A stretch of 64,000 nt of DNA from Channa striata (Eukaryota; Chordata; Actinopteri; Anabantiformes; Channidae): positions 15,128,517 to 15,192,516 of the forward strand of contig CM065173.1 of the NCBI GenBank assembly GCA_033026295.1, given 5' to 3'. The notes under the pieces are model-generated. The model saw nothing but the letters and a program-made list of their open reading frames with translations, made no database searches and was not told the origin of the DNA. Shown here piece after piece: positions 49,211 through 63,258 of this stretch (position 1 is the first letter of the stretch; the number at the start of each line of letters is the position of its first letter). The position numbers and the translations under genes are program-made.

Positions 49211-52200
49211 TGTCATTTGGCTTCACCTTGGAGTGCAGCGCGGAAAATACACCTGCCTCACCTCTGCAAAGCCACAACAGAGGAAGAACATTTCCCTAAC
49301 TTCATAAAAATGACATCATATTAGCCCCGATGATAAAACATATGCAAGAAACATTTTAGCAAAACACGCATTAACTTGTTGCACCTTTTGAAAAACTCTT
49401 TGCTCTTCTCTTAGTCTCCCCCAGAACTCAACTGTGTATTTGATGTGAGTGCAAACCATCCTGCACCTGCAGACTATTTGATTTGTTTCTGAGAGTGCAT
49501 GGTCATAAAATACTTAGAATGTGACTCAACAATGTTTTTTTTATAGTATTGTCACTTTTGAATTATGAAACAGAAGAGTTTTTCTGCTTCACTCCCACCA
49601 GCAAGCAAAGTAAAGCTGATCAAATAAAAGTTACTGACAAATTACTGACTGTTCATCATCCGCGTTATTAGTGATGATGTCAGCTCTGGATCGTGGAGTG
49701 CCACGTTTTCACAATCACGGTAAGACAAAACCCAGGTGCGACGACTTGAGACCTTTCAAGCTAATCCCACCTCCACAGCTCCTGTGGTTGTGTTTTAAAG
49801 GTGGGCGAATGGAAACAACACTGCCTCCGCCATCGTTAGTCTGCTGTGCACATGAAGGCAGAGAGCGTCACATCATTAGGGTCTGTCTGCTCTGCCTGGA
49901 CAATGGAAATAATGCGCTTTTGCTAAGGGAACCTTGGATCTGTAGTGTCACAAGATAATGATCGCCAGGTCCAGTAAGTCGTCGTTGCTGAAGGCCTGGA
50001 ACAGATACTAAATGTTTGCTTTTCCTTCTAGAGCAGCACGGCGTTTGCACGGGGATTAACTGATCAGTTTTTAGCCAGCGATGATCAGACGGATCCATGC
50101 TTTAAGTGTCACGTTAAATTGAAAAGAGGTTTGGAAAATGTGTGCATCTTACATTTTTTTCCATCACTTGACTCGGTTCCCGTGGAAGCACTTTGAAAAT
50201 GAGGTTATGGGCGTGAAGATTAAGATGAGAGGAGCTGTCTTTTCCAGGCCTGTAGGTGAGCTAACGTGGGTGTGCTGCTCAGAAACAAGGATTTGTCTGC
50301 TGAATTACTGCCTTCAAACAGCTTGCAAACAAAAATGGGACAGATGTTAAATCGCTGCTGAGCTGTGCAGCCGCACAAGTTGGCGTCTTAATTAGTTCCT
50401 CTGTGACAAGCGGCTCATTCAGTGAAAACAAGGACATCTTAATGCTGCAGGGGAAACGGATAGGTGGTCTTTATCTGTCTCTCTGTCACATCTACCTGCT
50501 CTCCTCCCACACATAGTACCACTCACCAGCTCCCGAACACAGACCGTTATTGCACGGATAGACTGTACACCAGGACCATTATTCCACACACACACCACGC
50601 ATCAGCGGGGTTTATACAGACATCCATTTCAATTTAACCCCTAAATGCAGGAGAAGGATAGAACGCAAGGGAAATCCTCAGTGGATTTTCTTGATGAGGG
50701 GCTCAAGGGAAGCCTAACCAGTTTGCCCTGAGAGTGTGTGTGAATATTTGATTTGTGAAATGGGACCACTAGGTGTGGTAAAGCAGATGATGAGGGCACA
50801 GGGGTTGCTGCAACTCATTCCCACCTTACATTTATGTTTATGCAGGAGGTCGATAAACTGGGACCCCGGGGACAAGCGTGTCCAAAGGACTGAATATCAA
50901 AGGTGGCAGGTGGATCTCCGTGCGGCTGTGTGGAGGCTGCAAAAGTGGTCATTCCCTTGAGGACACGTCCTTGCTAGCCAGACAGGTTTCCCCTCAGTCA
51001 GGGTATGAGTCACGTCGGGACACAGCGACAGAGCCAGAAACCACCTCTGACCTGACGTTGGCTTTTTTAAACATAGTTATTTGGCTGAAGGTTTGTGGTC
51101 TCATTGTCACTGCATTTCTAACCATTCCATGCAGTAAGACCACAAAAGCGTGTGTGTGAGGGAGATATGTGTTATCAATAAAGCGTTTTTGTTACATTTC
51201 TGATGTCACATTGACTTGCAAAGTCACTCAGTGTCTTTCAGCAACACATTTTGTGCAGTACAGATGAGTGTTCATCTTTTTTCAAGAGCTCAGAATGAAA
51301 TGTCATTATTTCTTTATCTTGCTTGGGTGAAGGTAGAAAAAATAACATTCAATATTTCTCTTTTATAATGAATGTCCTCTAACCTGAACAAAGAATTGAG
51401 TCACTTTATCTCATCAATCTACAAAAAAAAAAAAAAAAAAAAACACAATGAATGGAGCCTGAGTAGCACTTACATTTGAATTAAATACACTGTCCTAAAT
51501 ATGATTTCCAGTGGGTCATTAATGTCATTATGAAAGCCTGGATTTGATGAATGATGACTCTTTTGTGTCAGGCATAAACAGCACCGTCTGATTTCAGCAA
51601 AGTGAACAAAAGCAAAGTCATCTCTTTGTAGACGGCAGTCTCATGTAGGATCATCTATTTCCTGTTGCACATGGTCTAAAATGGATGTTAAAGAGACAGT
51701 TTTATTGTAAATACACCAGAATTTCAGCGCCCACGATCCTCTATTGATGTCTGCTGGCTGTGCTAAAATCAGCTAATTTGAAAAGCTACACTTACTTGAT
51801 TTTCCACACAGAAAACCTGCTGGTTGAGTGAAGTCCCTGTTTTGTTTCTGTCATACTCATGTGATATTATTATTCCATGATCCCACACTGGTGTGTTTGT
51901 GCGTCTTGGCCACTGTATCATTGTTGTTTTCCACCTAGCTCTTTAAAGAAACAGATATCCGTTTCCGAATAAACCATCAGCCCTCTTCAATCCTGAGCCC
52001 TTGGAGGTCGATAAAGAGCACTTAGTAATGTGTGGAGATAAGTCCAAATTGCATTATCTCTTACAAAGCTTCCTTAATTTACATAGAGATTAGCCCAAAA
52101 CATATTGTTAATCATTACAAGGCTTATGAATAGTTAATTGGAGAGGGATGACTGAGGCTGGGGGAAAGCAATAATTAATGATGCATCGTGCAGATGGGAC

Positions 52201-53987
52201 AGTATGGGATACTTAATTAAATTTTGGTGCTGGGAAGTGACCCATTTTTCAAGTTGTTTGGAGCGTGGGTAAGTTTAAAGTCATCTCAAAGAACTCCAGC
52301 TTTTAAGAAATTCAAATTTGAGTCCATCCAGCTGTTTCTTTTTGTGTGGAAAGGACAATGTGTATATACAATTTGTCTAGTATAATATAGGTATTTATCA
52401 ACTGAAATGTGTATCTTGGGTGCACAAGCCAAAGGGGAGCACAGGAGTGGCACTGGCCATTAGCTAAACCTAATTGGCCACCCAAGGTCCCACCCCCTGT
52501 CACAGTGATACAGTGGTAGGTACCTGGTGCAGAACCTTCAGCATAAAGAGAACTGACAAGTCTGAAGCAGATATAGTTGAATATACTTGTAGAAGATTAA
52601 AGATTATTAGTTTGAACATTTAAGGCGTATTTGTTTCATTTGTTTTGATGATCTAGAATTTTGTAGCCGTTAATATAGCATGTATCCCAGTCTGGCCTCC
52701 TCAATATACATTTTTTAATCTGCCTCTGCTTCTTTCTAACATTTTGTAATTATGTTAGAAACACTTTCAAAAAGTAACAGCAATGAAATAAAGACACTTC
52801 TGTTCGTCAGTAATTGTCTGAAAGACTGGAGGCATCCAAACACTGCATAACTTGACACTGTCCTGCATATTATACATTATAGAAGAGCCACAACAGCGGC
52901 TGAATCTCTGTTGTCCAACTGTGCATCTTTTAGCATTTAAAGTTTGAATATCATGCCATTGTTTGTTCTCTGTACATTTCTAAGGATTACAGTTGATGTA
53001 AGTAGTCGCCACCTGCTGTGTTTCAGCTCAGCGTCCAGTTGGGTCTTTCAGCCTGTGAGCCAGCCATAAATAAAATGCCGCAATGACAGCAGCTCATAAA
53101 TGCCTGAGCAGGAAGCTTTCTGCTTGCAGGTGTTTGTAGGCTGAGCTATTGCACTGCAAGGACTGTTTTTATCTGTTTCAATACCTCAGCTGTGAAACCC
53201 TACAGATCAGCTAAAGCAGCAGGAACGTTGAACAGCACCTCAGGTGATAAGGAGGCCGGTACAACTTGCTGATGAAATTTGTGTGTAATCCATCAAATAC
53301 ACTGTTTACACCTTGACACGGTTTCAGTCGACAATACTTTTGGAAATTGTATTGAATTACAAATAGGACACTTTTGCAAACTCGACCTCCCAATGCTCTT
53401 TGAAAGTTTTCACTTTCTGTCTTTGAAAGAACTTTGTAAAAAGCAGCTGAGGAGAAGTCTTTGTAATTATTAAATGGTTTAGTTAGAGCCACTGTGTCAA
53501 CATGTCAGCTTGCAATTTTTATTGGTACTTGTACTGTTTTGATAAAAAACTAAAATACATGTGTAGTAGAAAAAACTTTTTTTCTAAATAAATTGCTAAA
53601 TCAAGTCTTACATCCAAAGAAATCAGTGTTCTGTTTGCACCAGCTAAAAAGCTTGTTTTCTCACTGCAGCTCCTGCCCACGTCAATCTTTGTCAACTTTG
53701 ATGCTGGTCCGAGAAATGTTTCTTTTTATTTAGCTGAAGCTGTGATCCCCTGTTTTCTGTAATTGCCACAAATTTGGATCAGATTTGTTGTCATGAGCAT
53801 TGCTGCAGGCAGTTCTCAATCTCAAAATCAGAAAAAGAGTAAAGTTAGAAAAAAATGATTGTTTGGTAACAGACTGCAATCAGATTAGCCCAAGGGTTCG
53901 TCTGCAGAGAAAAGGTTATCTCGCTGACATCTACCACTATTCCAGTGCACACTGATACAGTACATGGCCGATAAACACAGACAGGAA
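49211..53987. other. non-coding stretch
   Basis: Contains a poly-A run at 51,423-51,443 and an AT-rich enhancer-like block at about 52,040-52,240. A weak exon-like word pair lies at 50,846 (acceptor TTTATGCAG, open frame about 37 codons). No gene recognised. Confidence 0.5.
51423..51443. repeat. poly-A run (21)
   Basis: Homopolymer in non-coding DNA. Confidence 0.95.
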
Positions 53988-54026
53988 TTTGGATGCGTCA
54001 GACGTAAATGGTCTGACGCATCCAAA
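53988..54026. repeat. perfect 16-bp inverted repeat with 7-base loop
   Basis: TTTGGATGCGTCAGAC (53,988-54,003) is followed by GTAAATG and then GTCTGACGCATCCAAA (54,011-54,026). The arms are exact reverse complements and each carries a CpG in a CpG-poor area. Transcribed, it would fold into a stable short hairpin. Confidence 0.95.
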
Positions 54027-56034
54027 GAACAAAGTGAGTCAAATGCAGGTCGTGCTCAGAAAGTGTTTGTGTGTGGATGGAAACTGGCATTTATTTCTCT
54101 TAACCAAGGTGAATACAAACTGTGAAAAACATTGAATTGATTTTCTTAGAGTCATTAGAAATTGGAATGTTTGGAACATTTCTCCTTGATTAACACATGT
54201 ACAAGCTTTTCTTGCTTTCTTCAAAAACCACTTGTGTTAGCTGCAGTACGGTCATTCATTTCATGTCCTTTAGTTTCACCTAATGTGATCAAATGTAAAA
54301 CGAATCTGTCTAAACACATATTTTACCTGTTAGCTGATTATAGAGAATGTCTCAGTCCGCTGTTTCATAAAGACACCTCAGGGCAGCCTGAAATGGGCAG
54401 CGTGAAAGTTTTCTCAGCTGCAGAGGCCTGAGGGGGGTTGTCTCATGTCACAGCAGAGTTGAACAGAATATCTAAGCATCTGTGCCTGCCTCCACAGGAA
54501 GCGTCGCCAGATTAGAAAACCTGTTGGGGTCTCTGATTATCTCGGGGCCCTGTCTACGACAGAGGCCTGGTTGGCAGCGGCTCACAAGACAGCGTCGCCA
54601 TCCTGAAATTGAATTGAGAAGGATAAAATGGGCTTAAAGGCTTTCGCCCTCAGTGTGATGGAAGCAGATAGGGGTAAAAATGCCAGGAAGTTGTGACAGA
54701 CAGAAGGGCCAACAATGGAGCACAGAGCGACAGAAACAGAGATATCGAGAGAAAGAATTGGACACAGTGAAGTCACACTGACGGGAAATGGAAAGTGATT
54801 TTCATGATTAGCTAAAGGTCATTTGAGGTCAGCGTCTCTGTGGCCTCAGATCTGGTTTATCCAACATACATCACATAAAATGTGCCATAGGAAGAAAAGA
54901 TGTGATTCATAAACACCATAAACTGACCCGGGAACATCTGGAGTCCTGCAGATAGGGTGTGCTGTTACACTCAGGTGGATTAGCCTCAAACTATTGATGC
55001 TGGTTCTGTTATAACTGACAATGACACTGTCAGAAGCTCCAGTGACTCCAAACAATGTTAATAAATCACATAGTTTACATCCTTCTGTTGACACGTGAAT
55101 CCAGTCAAGCTTGAATGCTTAGTTTTTATTTATTTATTTTTTTCTCCTCGGTTGAATTTCTTCAACATGAATAATTTCTGCCACTGAACATTTTAGGCAA
55201 ATGTCTGACTTTAGTGAAAAGAGTGAAAACCTTTATTGTCTCACAGGAGATAATAAAGCACATTAGGAATCTGAATTGTTTGAAAAATGTTATTAACGTC
55301 AAATAAAAGACAAAGAATCTCAGCATTGGATAATATAATTTGGATAATATAATGCAACAAGAGACAAAGAAAGGCCTTTTCACGCCATCTCAGATACTTT
55401 TCAACATCAATCAGTCATTAGTGACTTCAAATTGTCAGTGAATCTTACATGCATTTTCCATTTCTGCGCTGCTTGACTCATAATTAAATCATGATTTTAG
55501 ACTGTGTGTTTGAAAACACACGAGGGAAAAGTTTAAAAACACAAACTCACATTCTTTTATTTTAGTATAAAATGGATGTCATTTCATGGCCACGTCAGGT
55601 TTCTGAGAAGATGAAAGTATTCATAAATGTAGAAAAAGCATCAGCCAGTGTGACGTGTGCCATCTTGTATCCCATCATGTGTGGAAAGGACATGAAAGGG
55701 GCAAAATGTACTCAATTTTGTTACGCACAGTTATTTCCAGTGAAGCATGGTGTTTATAGGATATCAATACATCCAGAGAGTGCTGCTCGCTGTTGGGGCT
55801 TTGTGAAAAGGTGTGATGTGTATGGGGACAATAGCAGTCGCTGCTGTAGCTCAGTGCTGGAGCAGAGCTCTGGCTTTTAGAGGTTCGATGGTGAGAACTC
55901 GGAAGAAGGTACAAAGTGACAGCGCATTAAGTTGATCTCCCTGGTGTCTTGCCCCCTCAGCTGTCCCCTCTTCTCCCTGCCACCCCCACTTTGCAGGCTT
56001 TTAATGACGCTTTCACAAGGAGACTGTTGCTCAC
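54027..56034. other. non-coding stretch
   Basis: A 14-base unit (TTGGATAATATAAT) is duplicated in tandem at 55,326-55,353. Plus-strand pyrimidine tract at 55,940-55,996 ends in an acceptor-like CCCCACTTTGCAG. No gene recognised. Confidence 0.5.
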
Positions 56035-56146
56035 TGCCCAAATCTGAGGCTCATGACCACTCGTTGTCAAGGCTCCTAAACAATCTCCCAAACTGCCAGT
56101 AGTCCCGGAAGACTCGGAATCCAGAATCAGCAGGCCTGCAGCACGG
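56035..56146 (-). other. candidate internal exon, minus strand
   Basis: Read on minus, an acceptor with a pyrimidine-rich lead (TCTTGCTGTGGAACCTTGTCTTCCAG) opens a 112-base segment ending at a donor GGGCA|GTGAGC (GT at 56,034-56,033). One frame is open throughout (peptide start RAAGLLILDSESSGTTGSLG). A second runs 31 codons to TGA and reads like protein (GFRVFRDYWQFGRLF). No family recognised. A plus-strand acceptor-like word close by shows the ambiguity. Confidence 0.2.
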
Positions 56147-57646
56147 CTGGAAGACAAGGTTCCACAGCAAGAGGTGAACAGAAGCAGGAAAAGACTTTTT
56201 GTAAAAGTGATAAGCAAACGAATTTACTGTAAAACACCGGAGCACAGCCACGATCCTGCAGACAGACATAATGAAATTGAAACGAATGAACCTTTCTCTT
56301 GGGCATGTCACGGAACAGTGAAAGTTCATTGAATTTGAAAGAAGAAAGTAAAACAGATAAATGATAAATGTTCAGCTTCTGTAGGTTTCTCATCAATTTA
56401 CATGAAGTGAGACTTAAGTGAGTGTGCTTTTTGTGTTCTGTCGTAGAAAATGAAAGCAAAGGAGCAGAAATTCATTATGAGCTTCACTTTGAATATAACT
56501 GCAATTTAAAGAGCTGCACAGAACCGTTGGTGCCACCACACCACCAGCAAACCAGCAGCTCGTGCGGGACATCGTGCTGTGATGTTGGACAGACATCAAA
56601 GGCAAAAGCCTCAGATAGTTTCTCTGTCACACTGGGTGACCCAGCAGCACTTCGCTTCCTCCATATGTACACAGACAGACCAACGTCCATAAAACCCATT
56701 CGCATGTAATCACACACACACGTACATTATACAGTCCTGTGTAATAATCGCTTCTATAAAACCTCAGCTCCTCCACTGTTGTCCTGACACAGGTGAATGT
56801 GTCACAGGTGTCTCCATGTTTGGTCTCTTACCTGGTCACCGCATGTCAGTGGCACTGTCCTCTCCACACAACTCTGCCCCGGGTGGCATCTGCGGAAATA
56901 CACACCACTGTGTTTGTTGCTAAAGTTAGTCGAGCCACACAGCGAGAGAGGAGAGAGGTGTGAATGTTTTCACGCTTTTAGAGTCTTGGGATTTTGTGCT
57001 CGGCCTTATAATAGGCCTTGGGTTGCTCCAAAGATACGTAGCATTTCATATAATATTCAGAGTGGTATTGTTGGAGGAGAGAAAAGCCGGACCAGTTTAT
57101 TTAAAACTGTCTGGCAGATGATCTTAAAGTCAATTGTCAAATCAGAAAAACTGAGAAAATTCTGATTAACTGATGAGTTGAGAGTGTTGGCATTTAAACC
57201 TCATCCTGGAGAAAACTTATTAGTTATTTTAATCTGCCATTTAATAAAAACCCACAAAACACATTTTGAAGTTTATTGTTTTTTTTTACCACAGAGCAGG
57301 TTGAGTCGAGTATTTCCCTCCAAACTCACTTACTTAATTGCGAATTAAGAGAATTAACCAGTGCAGGAATTGATTAGTGAAGCCAATCACTTTAGGAATC
57401 CGACTCGAGGGAGTAGTGCAGTATTTAGGAAAGAGCTTCAGTACCACATTTACTCTCTGTTCTCTCTAGTAATTCACCATTTACAGCATGTCTACGCTTT
57501 TATGTATGATCACACCAAGGCACTCTGACAGAACAGATATAGTTCCCCAAAGATGCTTCTCCATTTTCAAAGTTCAAGGTTTTTACACTGTGAGAAAAAA
57601 CAAGATATTGTGACTCCAAATGAACTGCTTGATGGTAAGTCACAAA

Positions 57647-57654
<8 letters not shown>

Positions 57655-57684
<30 letters not shown>
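57655..57684. repeat. (CA)n microsatellite
   Basis: About 14 perfect CA units. Confidence 0.95.
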
Positions 57685-57685
<1 letters not shown>

Positions 57686-60600
57686 GTACAAAAACGCAAT
57701 GCAAATAATGCTCTTCACTCAATGATGCAGATCAATTATAAAACCTTTCAGGTCGGCTGCAGCTCTTCCTTCGATGACCTGGGACCATCACAGGCCACAA
57801 AGCACATGTGAAAAATAAAAAATAAAAAAAGTTTTTTCTGTGGATGTTGCTTTTGAAAATAGAGGCCCAGATGTGATGATGTCTCCATGGAAAAAAACAA
57901 GTGAGGTTTAATTAACAGAGACTGACAGGCCACAGTGACTGTGATGATGTGGCGTCTTTTAAATGTTTGCATTGGCTGCAGTGGAAAGCCATAGTCCGCT
58001 GCTGCGGCTTTTAATTTAGTTGTGGCCTTGTGGGAATTACTCCTGGCAGATTTGCAGATTTTCTTTAGTGTTGAAAAACTCGAAAGAGTCTAGCCTTAAT
58101 TGCTCAAGTATTATGATGCCAGATAATGTGGCCGGGTTGACATTGCAGCAAACACTGGATTAGTGCGTCAACTGAGAGGCACTGAGTCAGTGGCACCAAA
58201 TACTTCACGCCTTAATTATGCTTCAGTGTTGATGTGTTTCAAATGTGTTGTAGATGCAGAATCCTGGCACGCTCGCCCCTCAACCTGCCACTGAGGATAC
58301 ACATCCTCGCTCAATGGCCAAACAAATGCTGAGTGCTACAACTAGCCTCAGGAGTAAACACACATGAATTCATCAGCCGCATCAATCAGTCAGCAAACTG
58401 TCACGACGTGGCAGCTTTCAGAAGAGTAGTTGTTTCACCAAGACTCCACGTTGCTTTTACATCCATTTTTACCCACGTCCCTCATCGCCCACTAGAAACC
58501 ACATGAAACTGGAAAGCTATAAATAAGCGCATCCATTGTTCTAATGCTGCAGTGAGGGATGGAGGAGGTGGTTAAACAAGGCCAATCAATGCGGATCCAC
58601 ACAGGCTTCCTCTTAAACACAGGTCACTAAACTGGCCAATCAGGGATGGCGCTCCAGCCTTTTCCTGCCGACCGCAGTCAATCAGACGAGGGTGGAGTTT
58701 GTCCTTAACTCTGGGCACCTTTTAATTCAACTTATGGTCCATCCTTGCCTAAAGATTGGCCATGGTCCATGTTAAACATTCCATCTGAGAGCTGTACTGT
58801 ATAATTCAGGCTAATCTGACATAATGTATAAAGTTAGGTGTGTGTACATGCATGAATTAGAGTTAGACAAGAAACAGCAATGAATGGCATGTCAAAATGT
58901 TCTTTAATTCTAAACTGTGTGAAATTGGCCATTTCTAATTTTTTCTAGATATTTTCCTCACCAGTTTTTTTTTTAAATTTTGCTTCTATTAATGATAATC
59001 ACTACATACCACCATTCCCCCCCTCTTTCGTCAGATGATCCTGCACACAATCCAGCTGGCAGCACATGCGCAACAGGGTGATTATGCACATATGTCAATA
59101 AGCAGGTGGTTCAAGTGTTTTCACATTAATCAACACCTCCTGTTTTAGTTTCAGAAACACCTAAAATCCCAAACAATCATGGTTATACGGTCATATGTCA
59201 CGCACACTGATAAACCTGTGAATAACAGTTTAATTGACAGCGATGCTATTTATTGAGCAGTGCTCAGTGTACAGACCCACCCGTGTTACAAATGGAGCAT
59301 CAGCAGAAAGTTTCGTCTGGCAATTCTTTATTTTCTCACAAATGCTGCAATTTGTAAAGAGCTTCTGCTCTTTTCCTCTAATGAGAGTTAGACGTGTTAC
59401 AAAAACAAGCATATTACCAGTTGGTATTTTAATGGCTGCAAACCAAATTCCCATTTAGGTGTAATGTTCCCCACAAGACCACAAAACCACGATAACAATT
59501 TCAAAAAGCTTTCAGTGAGAGTTAGTCTGAAGTGATACTCATGGGCAGCTGTTGAAAGCACATCAGCTGAGCACAAACAGAAGCTCAAATTAGTTAAAGA
59601 CACAACTAGTGGACACATCCAGTACAGCATTTTGAACACAGAGTGTCGGGACAGTCCTCTGCATTATTGTGATATTAAAAACACAGATTCTTGTTTCTAT
59701 AAAACAAATTGGCATTATGACCCTTTCTGACAGCTTCAACTTAAAAAGTTCTAACGTTTTAAAAGCAGAATTATCTGCAGAGCTGCTGAACTGGATTAGA
59801 TTAGATTGTACGGGGTTTTCTTAAAGAAGTGACCAGTGAGTGTACAGGGTTCCTGTCCACCACTGACATCTGCATTTCTTTTTTTAACACATCCTCTCAC
59901 AAATTTTTTTTACTGTAGCCTGAACTCAAAGTGTTTTCAGATCTAACCATAAAGCGTCGTTAACATGTGTGTATTTTAAATAAAGCTACTTTATTAAGCT
60001 AAATAAGCTTTAAAGAGGACAAATAGTGGGATAGGTTTCCTCTTCTAGGAGTTTGAGATGTTTCAAAAGGAAAAAAAAAGACTAAAAGCACAGAATTAAA
60101 GTTAATAGAGTAGAAATTAGAGATTGTAACTGAAGCTGGGGAGTGTATGAGACCTCGCACTGGGAGTCAGAGGGAAGAAAGTTCAGACCTCAAGTTCCTG
60201 ACAACGGTAATTACTTCTCTGGCTTATGTCATGGCCTGAATCTCCTCCACAGGAAGCTAAAGCTCACCACTTGGGTTCGGAGCTGTATGTTCCTGTGATG
60301 AGGGATTGCCTGTAAAGAGTTTGTGCTTTGCTGTTCCACAATCCAAGCCTGAGCACTGGGACACACTTTTAAAAGATGACTGGACAGCAAATTTAATCCT
60401 CAGAGGGTGAGAAGAGCTTAGGATTATGTGCCATATCTCACCAACCAATGAGAGGATTTGAGGCTGTCTGGCCCCAGTGTCTTGGCCAATCACAGGCTGA
60501 GGCAGAGGATCAAATGCACAAGGACGAGAGCAGCAGAGAAGAAATGATGCACTGTGATAACCGTGGTTTAAAGGAGCGGAGACCAGGCAGAACTACAACT

Positions 60601-62392
60601 GCAAAAACACATCGCTTTCATTATTTATCTGTTCATTTGTGGCAAAAAGTAAAGATGTCAAGATGATTTCAAACTTCATATTAAAAACATTTTGGGCTCG
60701 TTTGTGTTTCCCCATACATGTCTCAAATCAGCCTGCATTTTAGTATTCTTACACCCTGAAATGCCAAATGATGCCCTGCAATAGGTTTACAAGTTTGACA
60801 ATCTGGGCCACTCTCCCCATCTAAACTATAATAAACGTTTATGTATTTTGTGGGCTTTCACTGCCCTCTAGTGTCAGAACATTCATATTACTATAACAGG
60901 AATGATTTCTTTATCATCATACATTTTTTTGTAAGCTGTATGCTGATCCTACTAAATCCCATGTAAAGACGTAGCTACAAAAGTTTTTAATGATGTATTT
61001 TACTGACAGCATGAAGACACATCTGTTCACCTACAGACAGAGGTTGGACTGTGACAGGCTCATTTGCACTGAACGTGATGGTCATGTTGACCTGCCGTGA
61101 ACTTTATGTGACAGGATTTATGATGCGGTCTGAACTACATATACTATGGCCAGTGCTTATTGTTCCCAACATATGTTTATTAATGTGGTTTCAAAGATTA
61201 GCCAAACAGGAGCAATGTGTGTCTCGCAACTTTGGCTGGATTTGTATTAACTGTGATAAGATAACACTTATACAAACAAATCAAAGTTCATTTTATACTT
61301 AATTTACATTGAGTTTACACAGGGTGGACTTTGTCCAAATGTATTAAGTTAGAATTTCCAGAAAATATTATATGTTGAACATGGATGGTTGGAAGCATGT
61401 TCTTTACAGTGCAACAGTTTTAAGTTCAGTCGAGCTAAATAGGATGTTTGCCTGGGAAATGCCATGAGGATGAATTTTTAAAAACCTTTAACCAGTGAGT
61501 ATAGAAAAGAATCACTCCCCAGGTTCACCTTCCACTTTGGCTTGTTGTCATAAGAAATAAAAAGCCACATTAAATCTATCACAATTCAAATGAAAAAAAA
61601 AGCATCGTTCTTTTCTTTACCCGCTGTAGTTAACCCTGGCAACAGGAAATTCTTACAACCAGGTTATTATTCTTGTATCAAAATGACTTACAGCAGGAGT
61701 TTTTGAATAATATGTACAAAATTGCTGTTGGGCATTGCACGTTTGTTAATTATAGCCTTGAGATTGAATGTGACAATTGTTATATGCTTAAACAAGCAAT
61801 ACCAAGGACACATAACTTTAAACATGGACAAAAAAGAACGAAACCAATTTAAACGAACTTGAGTTCATGGAATTACACAAGCTTACTGGAAACAGAAACT
61901 CATCATTTTTCCCATTTTAACATTCATTGTGCCTAAGCATCATTAAGAACACATAAGATTCAACACATAAACAAATCAATCAAATTATCGCTCAGTTGGA
62001 ATTAAAGTTTGCTATTACAACATCAGCGAAACATGTCTGTTATCACTTGTCTGTCTGAAAACGAGAACAAACCCTGGCCTGTGGCCCGACAGACACACAC
62101 TTATCAGTTTTATTTCAACAGATTTTAGGAATGTGCCACAATAGCAAAAAGCTTTCACCATCCTAGTTTCACTGACCTAGTTTAGACAGCTGTGGGAGTT
62201 TGTCTGCAAAAGGCAGTTCTTCTCAAATTAATAATTTATACAGACTGTCCACAGCTTTTAGCTAAGCACAGTCCATATTTCTGGAGACATTTTCACCCAA
62301 AATGAGGGAGCCACCCAATAACGAAGTCAACAGGTACTGCATTACACATCTGCAAAATGTCTGCAACAAATATGTAATGCTGAAGTCTGCTA

Positions 62393-62408
62393 AACACACA
62401 CACACACA

Positions 62409-62439
<31 letters not shown>

Positions 62440-62440
62440 C
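62393..62440. repeat. (CA)n microsatellite with one phase break
   Basis: Two CA runs separated by a single CC junction. Confidence 0.95.
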
Positions 62441-63258
62441 TCCTCACGCCTAATTAGAAACAGAGCAGGTGTTTTAAGCCGATTCACCTGCTGTGACGTC
62501 ACAGGTTGGGTGTGGCCTGAAATCACATCGCACAGACAGATTTGCACGTATCACACTGATTTGGCTCAGAATAGCCCATTAAACTTTCAGGTATTTTTAT
62601 CAGCTGCAAATATGTAAGATGTTAATTTGGTTAGATGTATTTGTTAAATATTTATGCCCAAATATTATCACCTACTGGGACAGTATGTTAGATGGACTAA
62701 ATCTTTTAAAAATCAACATTAAACCAAATACCTGGATTGCATGTAAGCTTCACAGTAACTTTATACTTAAATTATAATTTGCATTTAACCAAAACCACAT
62801 ACCAGACTGTAGACGACCTTGGTCTCTGGTGTTGCAATACTTTGCCTGTTTACCATCCATGCTGATTGCCTCCCTGCAACGCTGGTGTGGTGCAGTGATT
62901 AAAAACTTAATTCAATCAAAATAATGTTGATTAGAAGAATGATTACATCTTTCATCACAATGTAATTAATGATTCAAGTTTGAACCATATACATGCAACT
63001 TCAAGGAGACAGCATTGTCCTATGGAAGCCCTAATTATAGATTTATCATTTTCTCTGTGGTAAATATGAAATACCAGCCAGGAACCTGTTAGCTGAGCTT
63101 TGCACAATGATTGCAAATAGGGTGGAACAATTACGCCGCCTCCAAAGTCATTACACATTAAAACTTTAAATCATTCATAAACAAGCACTAAGAAGGCCTA
63201 GAAAAAGTCAAAAATAAATAAATGTTCATTTTTTCTCAATAACTTTACTCACAGTTTC

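Larger units (their letters stand above)
56147..63258. other. non-coding stretch
   Basis: Contains CA repeats (57,655-57,684 and 62,393-62,440) and a near-consensus CTCF word on minus (60,861-60,874, 13 of 14 positions). A plus donor word (GATG|GTAAGT at 57,631) has no partner. No gene recognised. Confidence 0.5.

Noticed and set aside
55844..55891. tRNA-like words (GTAGCTCAGTGCTGG and GGTTCGATGG)
   Set aside because: The A-box and B-box words are too close together and no acceptor stem or anticodon arm can be drawn.
58518..58525. TATAAATA box
   Set aside because: An isolated AT-rich word with no CpG island, initiator or exon nearby.
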